Assembly: GCF_008704655.1 (NCBI RefSeq)
Contig: NZ_CP023688.1
Span: 8,125,001-8,189,000 of the forward strand
Direction: 5' to 3'
Origin: Streptomyces rimosus
Lineage (GTDB): Bacteria; Actinomycetota; Actinomycetes; Streptomycetales; Streptomycetaceae
DNA: 64,000 nt
Positions 22,262 to 30,604 of this stretch are shown one piece after another. The notes below the pieces were generated by a model that worked only from the letters and a program-made list of their open reading frames with translations, did not search any database and was not told the origin of the DNA. The translations under genes were made by a program, and so were the position numbers. Numbering within the stretch: the stretch's first letter is position 1; each line of letters starts with the position of its first letter.

Positions 22262-23086
22262 TCAGGGCGCGGTGAGCAGTTCGCCGTCGATGACGGTGAC
22301 GGCCGAGCCGGTCAGCAGCGTACGGTCGCCGCGCAGCGTGGTACGGACGAGGCCGGTGCGGTGCGCCGGGCCCTGGTGGCCGACGAGCGTGTCACGGCCC
22401 AGCCGGGCCGACCAGAACGGCGCGAGGGCGGTGTGGGCGCTGCCCGTCACCGGGTCCTCGTCGATGCCGACGGCCGGGAAGAAGCCGCGGCTGACGAAGT
22501 CGTAGCCACAATCGGCCGCTTCGGCCGCGGCGGTGGCGATCACACCGCGGCCGCCGGGCGAGGCGAGGGCCGCGAAGTCCGGCTCCAGGGCCCGTACGGC
22601 CTTCTCGTCGGCCAGCTCGACGAGGAGGTCGCCGAGGTTCGCACCGGTGTCGTACGCGCCGAGGACCTCCGTGCCCAGCGCCTCGGCCACGACCGGCGGC
22701 ACCTCGACCTCGGTCAGCGGGGCCGTCGGGAAGTCCATGGTGATGGCGCCGCTGTCGTCGGCCGTCGTCGTCAGCACACCGCTGCGGGTGGCGAAGCGGA
22801 CCGTGCCGGTGGCGGCACCGGTGGTGTGCAGGACGTGTGCGGTGGCCAAAGTGGCATGCCCGCAGAGGTTCACCTCGGCGGCCGGGGTGAGCCAGCGCAG
22901 GGCCCAGTCGGCGTCGCCGCCCGCGGGCAGCGGGTGGGCGAAGGCGGTCTCGGAGAGGTTGACCTCGGCGGCGACCTGCTGGAGCCAGGCGGTGTCGGGG
23001 AAACCGGCGGCGCCGAGCAGCACGACTCCGGCGGGGTTGCCGCCGAAGGGGCGGTCGGTGAAGGCGTCAACGATGCGGATCCTCAT
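22262..23086 (-). CDS. PhzF-family isomerase
   Basis: 274-residue member of the PhzF/DAP-epimerase fold. The N-terminal motif RIVDAFTDRPFGGNPAGVV, the NLSETAF segment with its conserved Glu, and the mid-protein VNLCGHATLATAH, plus DEDPVTGSAHTAL in the second half, are diagnostic. PhzF acts in phenazine synthesis, but most relatives are uncharacterised isomerases or epimerases; no phenazine genes are nearby. The ATG start is preferred because TAGACT ends 7 bases upstream (leaderless pattern). It points the same way as, and follows, the aminotransferase-like gene. Confidence 0.86.
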   Translation of the reverse strand: MRIRIVDAFTDRPFGGNPAGVVLLGAAGFPDTAWLQQVAAEVNLSETAFAHPLPAGGDADWALRWLTPAAEVNLCGHATLATAHVLHTTGAATGTVRFATRSGVLTTTADDSGAITMDFPTAPLTEVEVPPVVAEALGTEVLGAYDTGANLGDLLVELADEKAVRALEPDFAALASPGGRGVIATAAAEAADCGYDFVSRGFFPAVGIDEDPVTGSAHTALAPFWSARLGRDTLVGHQGPAHRTGLVRTTLRGDRTLLTGSAVTVIDGELLTAP

Positions 23087-23215
23087 AGCGGGGAGTCTAG
23101 GAGGGCCGCTTCGGTCGTCTGTAAGGCCAATCGCGGATAAGTGGACTGGTTTGGGATACGGGTGAGGCGGCACATCGGTGCCGCGCCTGCCGTGACCGGC
23201 CGCCCGCACCGCCTC

Positions 23216-24019
23216 TCAGGGCGCGGTCAGCGGCTCCGCCTCGTACGCCCGGTGCAGCAGCTCCAGGAAGTCCGGTGCTTCCGGTACGGACACGGACCCG
23301 ACCCGGTGTACGGCCACGCCCGGCGTCCAGGAGTTCATGACCACGGCACCGGCCAGCCCCGGCAGGTCGGCGGGGGTGACCTCCTGGACGCGCTGGGGGA
23401 CGCCGAGCCGGTCCAGCTGCCGCCGGACGATGCCCATGGTGGTGCCGGTCAGTATCTCGGCCTCGGGCCAGACCACCGAGGTGCCGTCCCAGAAGGCCAG
23501 GTTCCAGATCGTCGCCTCGCTGAGACGGCCGCGGCGGTCGACGAAGGCGGCGTCGTCGAAACCCTGGCCGGCAGCCTGGCGGAGGAAGTACTTCTTGGAG
23601 ACCTCGCCGACGTGCTTCACGGCCGGAAGGGCGCGCTCGTGCTCGACGGTGGTGAGCGCCAGCGGCCCCTCGGGGGCGGACGCGGCCGGGCCCGTACGGA
23701 CGAGGACATCGAGCCGCACATCGGCACCGAACGCGGCGAACTCGCCCCCGGGCGCGTACACGAAGGCCAGCAGCGACACATCGTCCGGCCCGGCCTCCAA
23801 CGCCGTCCGCAGGTAGGCCCGCACCTGGTCGTCCGGCACCGCCCGCCCGAACAGCTCCAGCGAAGCGGACCGCAGCCGCTCCAGGTGCAGGTCGAGGCCC
23901 CGGACCCGGCCGCCGCGCACCTGCATGGCGGTGAAGTGCGCGTAGCCCGCGAAGGCGAGCGGCGCCAGGTCGTCGGTGGTCGCGGCCTGGCCATTACGGT
24001 GAACGGCGAAAGAGGTCAT
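23216..24019 (-). CDS. Aminotransferase class IV-like protein
   Basis: 267-residue protein with the fold-type IV PLP pattern: VRGGRVRGLDLHLERL near the N-terminus, the lysine segment VKHVGEVSKKYFLRQAA, and SEATIWNLAF and GTTMGIVRRQL in the C-terminal half. Relatives include branched-chain aminotransferase and aminodeoxychorismate lyase; this short form is usually annotated only as class IV. The likely promoter is the 19-bp-spacer element at 24103-24133, controlled by the divergent MerR gene. The substrate is unknown. Confidence 0.83.
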   Translation of the reverse strand: MTSFAVHRNGQAATTDDLAPLAFAGYAHFTAMQVRGGRVRGLDLHLERLRSASLELFGRAVPDDQVRAYLRTALEAGPDDVSLLAFVYAPGGEFAAFGADVRLDVLVRTGPAASAPEGPLALTTVEHERALPAVKHVGEVSKKYFLRQAAGQGFDDAAFVDRRGRLSEATIWNLAFWDGTSVVWPEAEILTGTTMGIVRRQLDRLGVPQRVQEVTPADLPGLAGAVVMNSWTPGVAVHRVGSVSVPEAPDFLELLHRAYEAEPLTAP

Positions 24020-24102
24020 GTCCTCACTCCAGCGGTACGGAATCGGAAGGGAGCGAACAGCTGTGGTCCGGCGGGTCGCGGAATGTTCGCTCCTGCACGC
24101 GA

Positions 24103-24133
24103 CGTTAAGGGTTCACATCAATGGAAAGGTCAA
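24103..24133 (-). promoter_or_regulatory. MerR-type promoter with 19-bp spacer
   Basis: On the minus strand, TTGACC (24133-24128) and TTAACG (24108-24103) are separated by exactly 19 bases, the over-long spacer typical of promoters that MerR-family activators untwist. A GGTT...AACC dyad spans the spacer. It points toward the aminotransferase-like gene at 24019 and lies immediately before the MerR start, which supports autoregulation plus activation of that gene. Confidence 0.72.
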
Positions 24134-24153
24134 CCTCGGATGGGACGGGGCAC

Positions 24154-24498
24154 ATGCTGATCGGGGAGTTGTCGCGGCGTACCGGGGTCAGTCCGCGTCT
24201 GCTGCGGTACTACGAGGAGCAGGGCCTGCTGGAGGCGCGGCGCGCCCCGAACGGTTACCGCTACTACGACGAGGACACGCTCCTGACCGTCCGCCAGGTA
24301 CGCGCCCTGCTGGAAGCGGGGCTCACCACCGAGGTGATCCGCGCCGTACTCCCGTGCGCCCGGGGCGAGCAGCCGAAGTTCGAGATGTGCGTCGACGTAC
24401 AGGCCATCCTGAGCCAGGCCCTGGAGGCCACGGACGAGCGCATCGACGATCTCCAGCGCAGCCGCAGCACGCTGGCGGGGTACCTGGGGCAGGGGTGA
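24154..24498 (+). CDS. MerR-family transcriptional regulator
   Basis: 114-residue MerR protein beginning LIGELSRRTGVSPRLLRYYEEQ, with wing GYRYYDEDTLLTVRQVRALL and a C-terminal coiled coil (DERIDDLQRSRSTLAGYL). Two Cys (LPCARGEQPKFEMC) could form a sensing pair, but this is speculative. The start is set at ATG 24154, since the MerR-type promoter occupies 24103-24133 and would overlap the first codons of the ATG at 24121. It is divergent from the class IV aminotransferase-like gene and likely activates it. Confidence 0.8.
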   Translation: MLIGELSRRTGVSPRLLRYYEEQGLLEARRAPNGYRYYDEDTLLTVRQVRALLEAGLTTEVIRAVLPCARGEQPKFEMCVDVQAILSQALEATDERIDDLQRSRSTLAGYLGQG

Positions 24499-24516
24499 AC
24501 CGTCGGTGCGCGTCCG

Positions 24517-25779
24517 CTATGCGGGCGCGGTGTCGGCGGTGCTCACGAGGCCCTTCCCCAGGCGCGCCAGCGGCGAAAACGCCATGCACAACGGCGACAG
24601 CGACAGTCCGACGACGGCCACCAGCAGCGCGGTGCGCAGTCCCCACTGGTCGGCCAGCCGCCCGCCGAGCAGCGAACCGAGCGGGGCCAGCCCCATGCCG
24701 ACGCAGTTGACCGGGGCGACGACCCGGCCCTGCACGGGCACGGGGGTGACGGCCTGCCGTACGGACATCATGGTGACGTTCACCAGCTGACTGAACGCAC
24801 CGAAGAGGAAGTTGACGCCCACGAGGGCGAAGACCGTGCCGGGGCCGGAGCCGCGCAGCGCCGGCACGCAGAGCAGCACGCCGTCGGCGAGAGCCGCCGA
24901 GAGCACCAGGACGACGCCGTAGCCGTATCGCTTCGGCAGCCGCGCCGACAGCAGCGACCCCGCGACCGCCCCCGGGCCCATCGCCGCCAGCGCCAAACCG
25001 ACGGCAGTGGCCGACAGGTGCAGCCCACGCGGCAAAAAGAGCAGGTAGACGGTCATCATGGCGGCGAAGAAGAACTGGAACGCGGCGGAGGCCAGGCACA
25101 CGGCGCGCAGCACGGGGTGGCCGAAGACGAGCCGGAGGCCCTCGTGAATCCGGTGCCGGACGCGGGCGGGCCGCCCGACGTGTCCGGGTATCGGCTCGCG
25201 GCGGCGGATGCGGCGTATCGACAGGAAGGACAGCGCGAAGAAGATCGCGCCGGCCGCGGCGGCGAAGGGCGCCGACACCAGCGCCGCCAGCGCCCCGCCG
25301 AGCGCGGGCCCGCCGGTCTGCGCCGCGGACCGGCTGCCCTCCAGCGCGCTGTTGCCTTGCGCCAGCTGATCGGGCCTGACCAGACGTACGAGGGAGGTCT
25401 GGTACGCCACGTCGAAGAAGACGCTCAGGGCGCCGACGAAGAAGGCGGCGACGACCAGCGTCAGCATGCCGAGGACGCCGAGCAGATACGAGCCGAGGAC
25501 GACGGCCAGCGCCAAGGCCCGGCCCAGGTCCGCCGCCATCATGACGTCACGGGACCGCCGGCGGTCCACCCAGGCGCCGACGAAGAGCGACAGCAGCAGA
25601 ACCGGCGCTTGTTCGACCGCACGCAGCACACCGAGCCGGGTGGCGTCCGCTTCGAGTGCCAGCACGGCGATGAGCGGCAGCACCACCTGAGTGGTGCGCT
25701 CCCCGAACTGGGAGGCGGCCTGGCCTGCCCAGAGACTGCGGAAATCACGGTCGCGCCACAGACTCGGCGCACCGGGCAT
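24517..25779 (-). CDS. MFS transporter
   Basis: 420-residue multidrug/siderophore-exporter-type major facilitator, with about 12 membrane segments and an N-terminal WRDRDFRSLWAGQAASQFGE, then QVVLPLIAVLALEAD. The conserved loop between segments 2 and 3 reads GAWVDRRRSRDVMM. A central domain (RIRRREP...RVRHRIHEGLRLVFGH) is typical of the EntS-like group. It is convergent with the MerR gene, only 18 bases apart, so the two transcripts may overlap. The substrate is not predictable. Confidence 0.86.
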   Translation of the reverse strand: MPGAPSLWRDRDFRSLWAGQAASQFGERTTQVVLPLIAVLALEADATRLGVLRAVEQAPVLLLSLFVGAWVDRRRSRDVMMAADLGRALALAVVLGSYLLGVLGMLTLVVAAFFVGALSVFFDVAYQTSLVRLVRPDQLAQGNSALEGSRSAAQTGGPALGGALAALVSAPFAAAAGAIFFALSFLSIRRIRRREPIPGHVGRPARVRHRIHEGLRLVFGHPVLRAVCLASAAFQFFFAAMMTVYLLFLPRGLHLSATAVGLALAAMGPGAVAGSLLSARLPKRYGYGVVLVLSAALADGVLLCVPALRGSGPGTVFALVGVNFLFGAFSQLVNVTMMSVRQAVTPVPVQGRVVAPVNCVGMGLAPLGSLLGGRLADQWGLRTALLVAVVGLSLSPLCMAFSPLARLGKGLVSTADTAPA

Positions 25780-26125
25780 GTCCGCTCCTCAGGGTCGCGT
25801 GCCCAGGGAGGCTAACCGCCGCCCGCGCGCCGGGGGAAACGTTTTTCGACGGGTCAGGGCCGCAGGTGAGCCGCTCGGCGAGCTCCTCCCGAGCATCACG
25901 ATGTCGTCGGCGTGGTCGGCGGCGGTTCGTACACCGCTGACCAGCATTTTTCCGTGGCCGGGAGCAATCCGCGCCGGTGCCGGACGGGCGTGTCCGGCCA
26001 CGAGCCTTGTCAGCCGAACAGTTCCGATATATCGTTGAAGCATCGCGAACGATCAGAGTGATGTCGCGAGTGATCAAAGATGCTATGCCGACAAGACGGC
26101 AAGAAAACGAGAAAGGAGCGTTGTC
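25780..26125. promoter_or_regulatory. Divergent regulatory region before the PadR gene
   Basis: 346 bases between the MFS start (25779, minus) and the PadR start (26126, plus), so promoters for both should lie here. It contains a 10-bp palindrome CGATATATCG at 26025-26034 and two direct repeats, TCGCGAACGATCA (26043-26055) and TCGCGAGTGATCA (26064-26076), 21 bases apart, two helical turns. This AT-rich block is the likely PadR operator and promoter. AAGGAG at about 26113-26118 is the ribosome site. No gene is supported in the rest. Confidence 0.6.
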
Positions 26126-26728
26126 ATGCGTTCCCACGGACATGAACAGCACGGACACGGCCGGCGGGGCGGCTGGGGCGACCACGAAGGACGGTTCGAG
26201 GGGCGGCGCGCCGCGTTCGGACCGTTCGGGCCCCCCTTCGGCGGCCCGCCGTTCGGCGGCCGGGGCCGCGGCGGCGGGCCGCGCGGCCGGGCCCGGCGCG
26301 GCGATGTGCGCGCCTCGATCCTGGCCCTGCTGAAGGACCGGCCGATGCACGGATACGAGATGATCCAGGAGATCGCCGAGCGCAGTGGCGGCACCTGGAA
26401 GCCGAGCCCCGGCTCGGTGTACCCCACCCTCCAGCTCCTGGAGGACGAGGGGCTGATCAGCAGCGCCAGCGAGGGCGGCAAGAAGCTCTTCTCGCTCACC
26501 GAGGCCGGACGGGCGGAGGCGGAGAACGTCGCCGACGCCCCCTGGGAAGAGGCCGGCCGCGGCGTCGACTGGGAGGCCATGAATGAGATCCGCAAGGCGG
26601 GTGGCGGCCTGATCGAGGCGTTCCGCCAGGTGTGGGCCACCGGTACGCCCGAGCAGCGGGAGAAGGCCATCGCGGTGGTCAACAAGGCCCGCAAGGAGCT
26701 GTACCTGATCCTCGCCGAGGATGAGTGA
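26126..26728 (+). CDS. PadR-family transcriptional regulator
   Basis: 200-residue PadR protein. The first 55 residues are a His/Gly/Phe/Arg-rich low-complexity tail (GPFGPPFGGPPFGGRGRGGG); the winged helix follows (RASILALLKDRPMHGYEMIQ, WKPSPGSVYPTLQLLEDEGL, KKLFSLTEAG) and the C-terminus is a dimer helix. PadR proteins often repress multidrug exporters, and the divergent MFS gene is the obvious target. The Gly/His tail is unusual for a repressor and might bind metal or RNA. ATG 26126 follows AAGGAGCG. Confidence 0.88.
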   Translation: MRSHGHEQHGHGRRGGWGDHEGRFEGRRAAFGPFGPPFGGPPFGGRGRGGGPRGRARRGDVRASILALLKDRPMHGYEMIQEIAERSGGTWKPSPGSVYPTLQLLEDEGLISSASEGGKKLFSLTEAGRAEAENVADAPWEEAGRGVDWEAMNEIRKAGGGLIEAFRQVWATGTPEQREKAIAVVNKARKELYLILAEDE

Positions 26729-26943
26729 TCCCCTCGCCGTCCGCCGCACCGCGGTGAGGCGTGACGATGGCGAGTGAGCGTGCCCGGGGCCGTGGCCGGA
26801 GACATTCCGGCCCCGGCCCCTTCGCATGCCGTCCCTCCTCCGCAAGGAGGAGACCGCTCGAAGCGGCGCCCAACCACGGGTGGATGCGCAAATGCTTCCC
26901 GCCGGGGATGTTCCGGGCGACAGTGGCTGGTGGGGTGGGGACT

Positions 26944-27474
26944 GTGCAAAACCGTACTGCGTACAACAGCGGAGGAGGATCTCCGTACGAGGACCTCGAA
27001 ACGCAGCTCACCGTCGAGCTGACGTCGGTGGTCTCGGCCGCCCGCAGGCGGGCCACGCGGGACGGTGATCGCCAGGTGGACACCGCCCACCTGCTGCACG
27101 GACTCCTGGAGTCGGACCCGTCGGTACGGGCCGCGTTCGACGGCGGGCCGCAGGTCGCCCGGCTGCTCGGCTATCTCGTCCAGCGCAGCATCGGCTACGG
27201 ACTCCAGTGGCACGGCACGGTCGAGGACTCCGGCGCGGTCCCGGTGGTGACCGAGGGGGCCGTACCGGGCTGGTCGCCCGCGGCGGCGGCTGCCCTGGAC
27301 GGCGCACTCGACCGCGCGCACGCCCGGTACGCGACCCACGCCACCTGTCTCGACCTCCTCGCGGCCCTCGTGGACGACCCCGAGTCGCGCGCCGTCGAGG
27401 TGCTGCGCCGGGCCTCGGTCGACACCGTACGGCTGGCCGCCCGGCTGGACGGGGAGCGCTCCGGGCAGGACTGA
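26944..27474 (+). CDS. Clp N-terminal domain protein
   Basis: 176-residue protein with two Clp-N repeats (about residues 13-75 and 90-165): VDTAHLLHGLLESDPSVRAA and HATCLDLLAALVDDPESRA. It has no AAA+ ATPase domain, so it is a stand-alone N-domain protein of the kind often called ClpX/ClpC-like regulator in Actinobacteria. Such proteins may act as adaptors or peptide-binding decoys. The GTG start has a GGTGGGGTGGGG tract before it; the exact start is uncertain by about 7 codons. It follows the PadR gene but is probably separate, with a 215-base gap. Confidence 0.76.
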   Translation: MQNRTAYNSGGGSPYEDLETQLTVELTSVVSAARRRATRDGDRQVDTAHLLHGLLESDPSVRAAFDGGPQVARLLGYLVQRSIGYGLQWHGTVEDSGAVPVVTEGAVPGWSPAAAAALDGALDRAHARYATHATCLDLLAALVDDPESRAVEVLRRASVDTVRLAARLDGERSGQD

Positions 27475-27565
27475 CCGGGCCGGTATCACCGGGCAGGCGT
27501 GACCGACCAGGAATGACAGGCCCAACAGGGGTGACGCTGCTGACGGCTCCTGTCATGATGTGCCG

Positions 27566-28657
27566 ATGCGCGTGACTACGGGGGATCAGGCCGGGGCTCA
27601 GGCCGTCTCGGCGGCGGAAGGGGACTGGGGGCAGCCCGGGAGCCCGGAGAAACCGGCGCCCGATGGTGGCCCCGCGCGGGCCCGGAACCTCGGTCTCCTC
27701 CTGGCGCTGATATCCGCCTTCGCCTTCGGCGGTTCCGGCGTGGCCGCCAAGCCCCTGATCTCGGCGGGACTCGAACCGCTGCAGGTCACCTGGCTGCGCG
27801 TCGCGGGCGCCGCGCTCGTCATGCTGCCCGTCACCTGGCGGCACCGGCGCCTGCTGCTCCGCCGCCCCGCCCTCCTCCTCGGCTTCGGCCTGCTCGCGGT
27901 CGCGGGCGTGCAGGCGTGCTACTTCGCCGCGCTGTCCCGTATCCCCGTCGGCGTCGCGCTGCTCATCGAATACCTCGCGCCCGCACTGGTGCTCGGCTGG
28001 GTCCGGTTCGTCCAGCGCAAGCCGGTCACCCGGGCCGCCGCCGTCGGCGTCGTCCTGGCGGTCGGCGGTCTGGCCTGCGTGGTCGAGGTGTGGTCGGGGC
28101 TGAGTTTCGACCCGGTCGGACTCGTCCTGGCCCTCGGCGCCGCCTGCTGCCAGGTCGGCTACTTCGTACTCTCCGACCACGGCAGTGAGGGCGAGGACGC
28201 GGCGGACCCGCTCGGCGTGATCGCGTACGGACTGCTGATCGGCGCGGTGCTGCTGACCGTGGTCGCGCGGCCCTGGGAGATGGACTGGGCGGTGCTCGGC
28301 GGCAGTACGGACATGGCCGGGACCCGGGTGCCCGCGGTCCTGCTGCTCGGCTGGATCGTGCTGATCGCCACCGTGCTGGCGTATCTCACCGGCATCCTGT
28401 CCGTGCGCCGGCTCTCCCCGCAGGTGGCGGGCGTGGTGGCGTGTCTGGAGGCGGTCATCGCGACCGTGCTGGCCTGGGTGCTGCTCGACGAGCACCTGAC
28501 CGCGCCGCAGACCGTGGGCGGGGCGGTCGTCCTGGCCGGCGCGTTCATCGCACAGTCCGCGACTCCGAAGGGGGACGGGGCGGAGGGGGCGGGCGGGTCC
28601 GCGGCCGGAGGCTCCTCGGTGGACGCCCCGACGCCGGACCGCACCTCGTATCGCTGA
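27566..28657 (+). CDS. EamA/DMT-family transporter
   Basis: 363-residue membrane protein with two EamA (DMT) repeats of five helices each; the first begins LGLLLALISAFAFGGSGVAA and each half ends in a lysine/arginine-flanked loop. Family members export amino acids, purines or drugs. A possible leaderless promoter precedes ATG 27566: GTGACG (27531-27536), 17 bases, CATGAT (27554-27559). Disordered residues form the N-terminal 40 and C-terminal 30. The next EamA gene (28897) is similar in type, so the pair may be a local duplication. Confidence 0.82.
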   Translation: MRVTTGDQAGAQAVSAAEGDWGQPGSPEKPAPDGGPARARNLGLLLALISAFAFGGSGVAAKPLISAGLEPLQVTWLRVAGAALVMLPVTWRHRRLLLRRPALLLGFGLLAVAGVQACYFAALSRIPVGVALLIEYLAPALVLGWVRFVQRKPVTRAAAVGVVLAVGGLACVVEVWSGLSFDPVGLVLALGAACCQVGYFVLSDHGSEGEDAADPLGVIAYGLLIGAVLLTVVARPWEMDWAVLGGSTDMAGTRVPAVLLLGWIVLIATVLAYLTGILSVRRLSPQVAGVVACLEAVIATVLAWVLLDEHLTAPQTVGGAVVLAGAFIAQSATPKGDGAEGAGGSAAGGSSVDAPTPDRTSYR

Positions 28658-28728
28658 TCCCGCCGGCACGCGTCCGGCATCCGGCCCGGCCTTGTCGGCC
28701 GGTCGGCCCGCCGCATAAGGTGCCGATC

Positions 28729-28764
28729 ATGCATGCGACCGTGCTGCCCCCTCCCGCCGCCTAG
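28729..28764 (+). promoter_or_regulatory. Candidate leader peptide with a Pro-Pro-Pro stop, upstream of the EamA gene
   Basis: 11-codon open frame MHATVLPPPAA, ending at TAG 28762. A possible promoter TTGTCG (28692-28697), 18 bases, TAAGGT (28716-28721) puts the start codon 7 bases from the -10, so the leader would be leaderless. The Pro codons are at 28747-28755, and an 8-bp hairpin (arms 28754-28761 and 28769-28776) covers the last Pro codon through the stop. Polyproline stalls ribosomes without EF-P, so this looks like attenuation by stalling. The start sequence TCATGCATG recurs at the transporter start. Not proven to be translated. Confidence 0.5.
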
Positions 28765-28896
28765 CGCGGGCGGCGGCCTCCGAGGAAGTACCGGTCCGGG
28801 GCGGTTCCCGGACAGGTCGTCGCTGCCCGCATACGGGATCACGCGACCATTTCACGGCGCTCGGCGCCGTCCCGGAACTCCCGGAGAAGCACAGTC

Positions 28897-29901
28897 ATGC
28901 ATGGTGTCTCTTCCCCTGCCCTGCCCGTGGGCCGGGGCCTGTTGTACGTGACCTTCGCCGCGACCGCCTGGGGTACGGCGGGCGCGGCCGCCGCCCTCCT
29001 CTACCGCAGCAGCGGCCTGGGCCCCCTCGCACTCACCTTCTGGCGTACCGCGGGCGGCCTCGTGCTGCTGCTGGCCGCACGGGCGGTGCTCCGCCGTCGT
29101 ACCGGCAGCGCGGTTTCTTCCCTAAGCCGCGGTACGGCCGCGTCCCCTGACCCGCTGTGGCGCCGCGCCGGGCGGATCGCCCTTACGGGGAGCGCGCTGG
29201 CCGTCTTCCAGGCCGCGTACTTCGCGGCCGTCGAGGACACCGGACTGGCCGTCGGCACGGTCGTGACCATGGGGGCCGGCCCCGTCCTCATCGCGCTCGG
29301 CGCGCGGCTGACCATGGGCGAACGGCTCGGTGCCGGTGGTGTCCTGGCGGTCGTGGGCGCCCTGTGCGGACTGGCGGTGCTGGTCCTCGGGGGCGGCGAT
29401 TCCGGTACGGTGCGGCCCGCCGGGGTCGCCCTGGCGCTGCTCTCCGCCGCCGGCTGCGCCGTGATGACGCTGACCACCCGCCGCCTGGGCCGGGCCGGAG
29501 GCACAGCCGATCCGTACGGTCCGACCATCAGGGCCTTCGCCGTCGGCGCGCTCTGCCTCCTGCCGCCGGCCGCGGCCGAAGGACTGTGGCCGCAGGCGCA
29601 CGACCTGGGCCGCAGCCTGCTGCTGATGGGCTACATCGCCGCCGTGCCGACGGCGTTGGGCTACGGCCTGTACTTCGCGGGGCTGGCGGCCGTCCGCGCC
29701 GCCACGGCCTCGGTGATTTCGCTGGTCGAGCCGGTGTCCGCGGCGGTGATCGCGGTGCTCGTCCTCGGTGAGGAGATGACGGCGGGCACGGTTGTCGGGA
29801 CGTGCGTGCTGCTCGCGGCCGTCGCGGGTCTGGCTGTATCGGAGGCGCGGGGCGCGGTGGCGGACCGTACGGCCGCACCGGAGCCGGTGACGGCGCGCTG
29901 A
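28897..29901 (+). CDS. EamA/DMT-family transporter
   Basis: 334-residue DMT exporter with ten hydrophobic segments in two EamA repeats ([38 protein letters not shown]). The central loop and the C-terminal [19 protein letters not shown] are typical. It starts [10 protein letters not shown] at an ATG with GGAGAAG upstream. A 132-base gap after the leader ORF gives room for RNA control. Metabolite or drug efflux is the likely role. Confidence 0.82.
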   Translation: MHGVSSPALPVGRGLLYVTFAATAWGTAGAAAALLYRSSGLGPLALTFWRTAGGLVLLLAARAVLRRRTGSAVSSLSRGTAASPDPLWRRAGRIALTGSALAVFQAAYFAAVEDTGLAVGTVVTMGAGPVLIALGARLTMGERLGAGGVLAVVGALCGLAVLVLGGGDSGTVRPAGVALALLSAAGCAVMTLTTRRLGRAGGTADPYGPTIRAFAVGALCLLPPAAAEGLWPQAHDLGRSLLLMGYIAAVPTALGYGLYFAGLAAVRAATASVISLVEPVSAAVIAVLVLGEEMTAGTVVGTCVLLAAVAGLAVSEARGAVADRTAAPEPVTAR

Positions 29902-29909
29902 TCCGACCA

Positions 29910-29933
29910 GGGGGAGGCCGCTCGGCCTCCCCC
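29910..29933. terminator. Bidirectional terminator
   Basis: Hairpin GGGGGAGGCCG / CGGCCTCCCCC with a very short loop (likely 10 bp plus a GCTC tetraloop), between the convergent stops of the EamA gene (29901) and the PaiB-like gene (29952). Confidence 0.75.
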
Positions 29934-29951
29934 ACGGGCCCGTCGGCGCCG

Positions 29952-30593
29952 TCAGCTCCGCCCGGCCCCCAGCCTTCGCTGCTGATGGGCGCGCGCTTGG
30001 GCGTCGCGGGGCGCGTCCCGCTCGGCCAGGCGCGCCGAGATGCGCTGCTGTACGGCCTCGGTCCGCTTGCCCGCGTACTTGAACTTGGCGCGTACGTCCG
30101 TCACTTCCAGCCGGAGCCCCCGGATGCCGGGCAGCTGGCGTCCGTACGGCGGGCCGTCCGCGGTGACCGGCGCCGAGCCGCCCTCGGGCTGGAAGTGCCC
30201 TATCTGGCGTTCCAGTAGAGCGGCCTTCTCCTGCGGGTCGTCCACGATGTGGGCGGTGCAGGTGAGTTGTACGGCGGCGTAGAAGCTGGTGGGCACGCCG
30301 TGCTCGGGCGGGTCCTCTTCGGCGGCCTGCCACGGCCCGGGTATGAACACGTAGTCGTCCACCACGCTCAGCAGTACGGTCGGGGCGGCCTCCAGAGCCC
30401 GCCATATCGGGTTGGGGCGGGCGAGGTGGGTGACGGCTTCGCGGCGGGCCGGGGCGTAGGCGAAGTGCAGGGGCTGGACGAGGGGCGGGGCGCCCGCCGG
30501 CCCGTTGACGGCGAGCTGGCCGAAGTCGTGCCCGGCCAGCCAGTCCTGCCACTCGGCGTCGTCGGTGGGGGCGTCCCACGGGTGGATCAGCAT
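29952..30593 (-). CDS. FMN-binding negative regulator-like protein (PaiB family)
   Basis: 213-residue protein of the FMN-binding, split-barrel PaiB group. It begins LIHPWDAPTDDAEWQDWLA and includes PLVQPLHFAYA, VVDDYVFIPGPW and a C-terminal VRAKFKYAGKRTEAVQQR with the K-x-Q-x3 pattern of the family (normally KLSQNR). GGAGG lies upstream of the ATG. It follows the PPOX-like gene by 11 bases and is co-transcribed. PaiB is linked to regulation in Bacillus; a flavin-dependent role here is inferred. Confidence 0.83.
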   Translation of the reverse strand: MLIHPWDAPTDDAEWQDWLAGHDFGQLAVNGPAGAPPLVQPLHFAYAPARREAVTHLARPNPIWRALEAAPTVLLSVVDDYVFIPGPWQAAEEDPPEHGVPTSFYAAVQLTCTAHIVDDPQEKAALLERQIGHFQPEGGSAPVTADGPPYGRQLPGIRGLRLEVTDVRAKFKYAGKRTEAVQQRISARLAERDAPRDAQARAHQQRRLGAGRS

Positions 30594-30604
30594 GCCGCCC
30601 TCCT

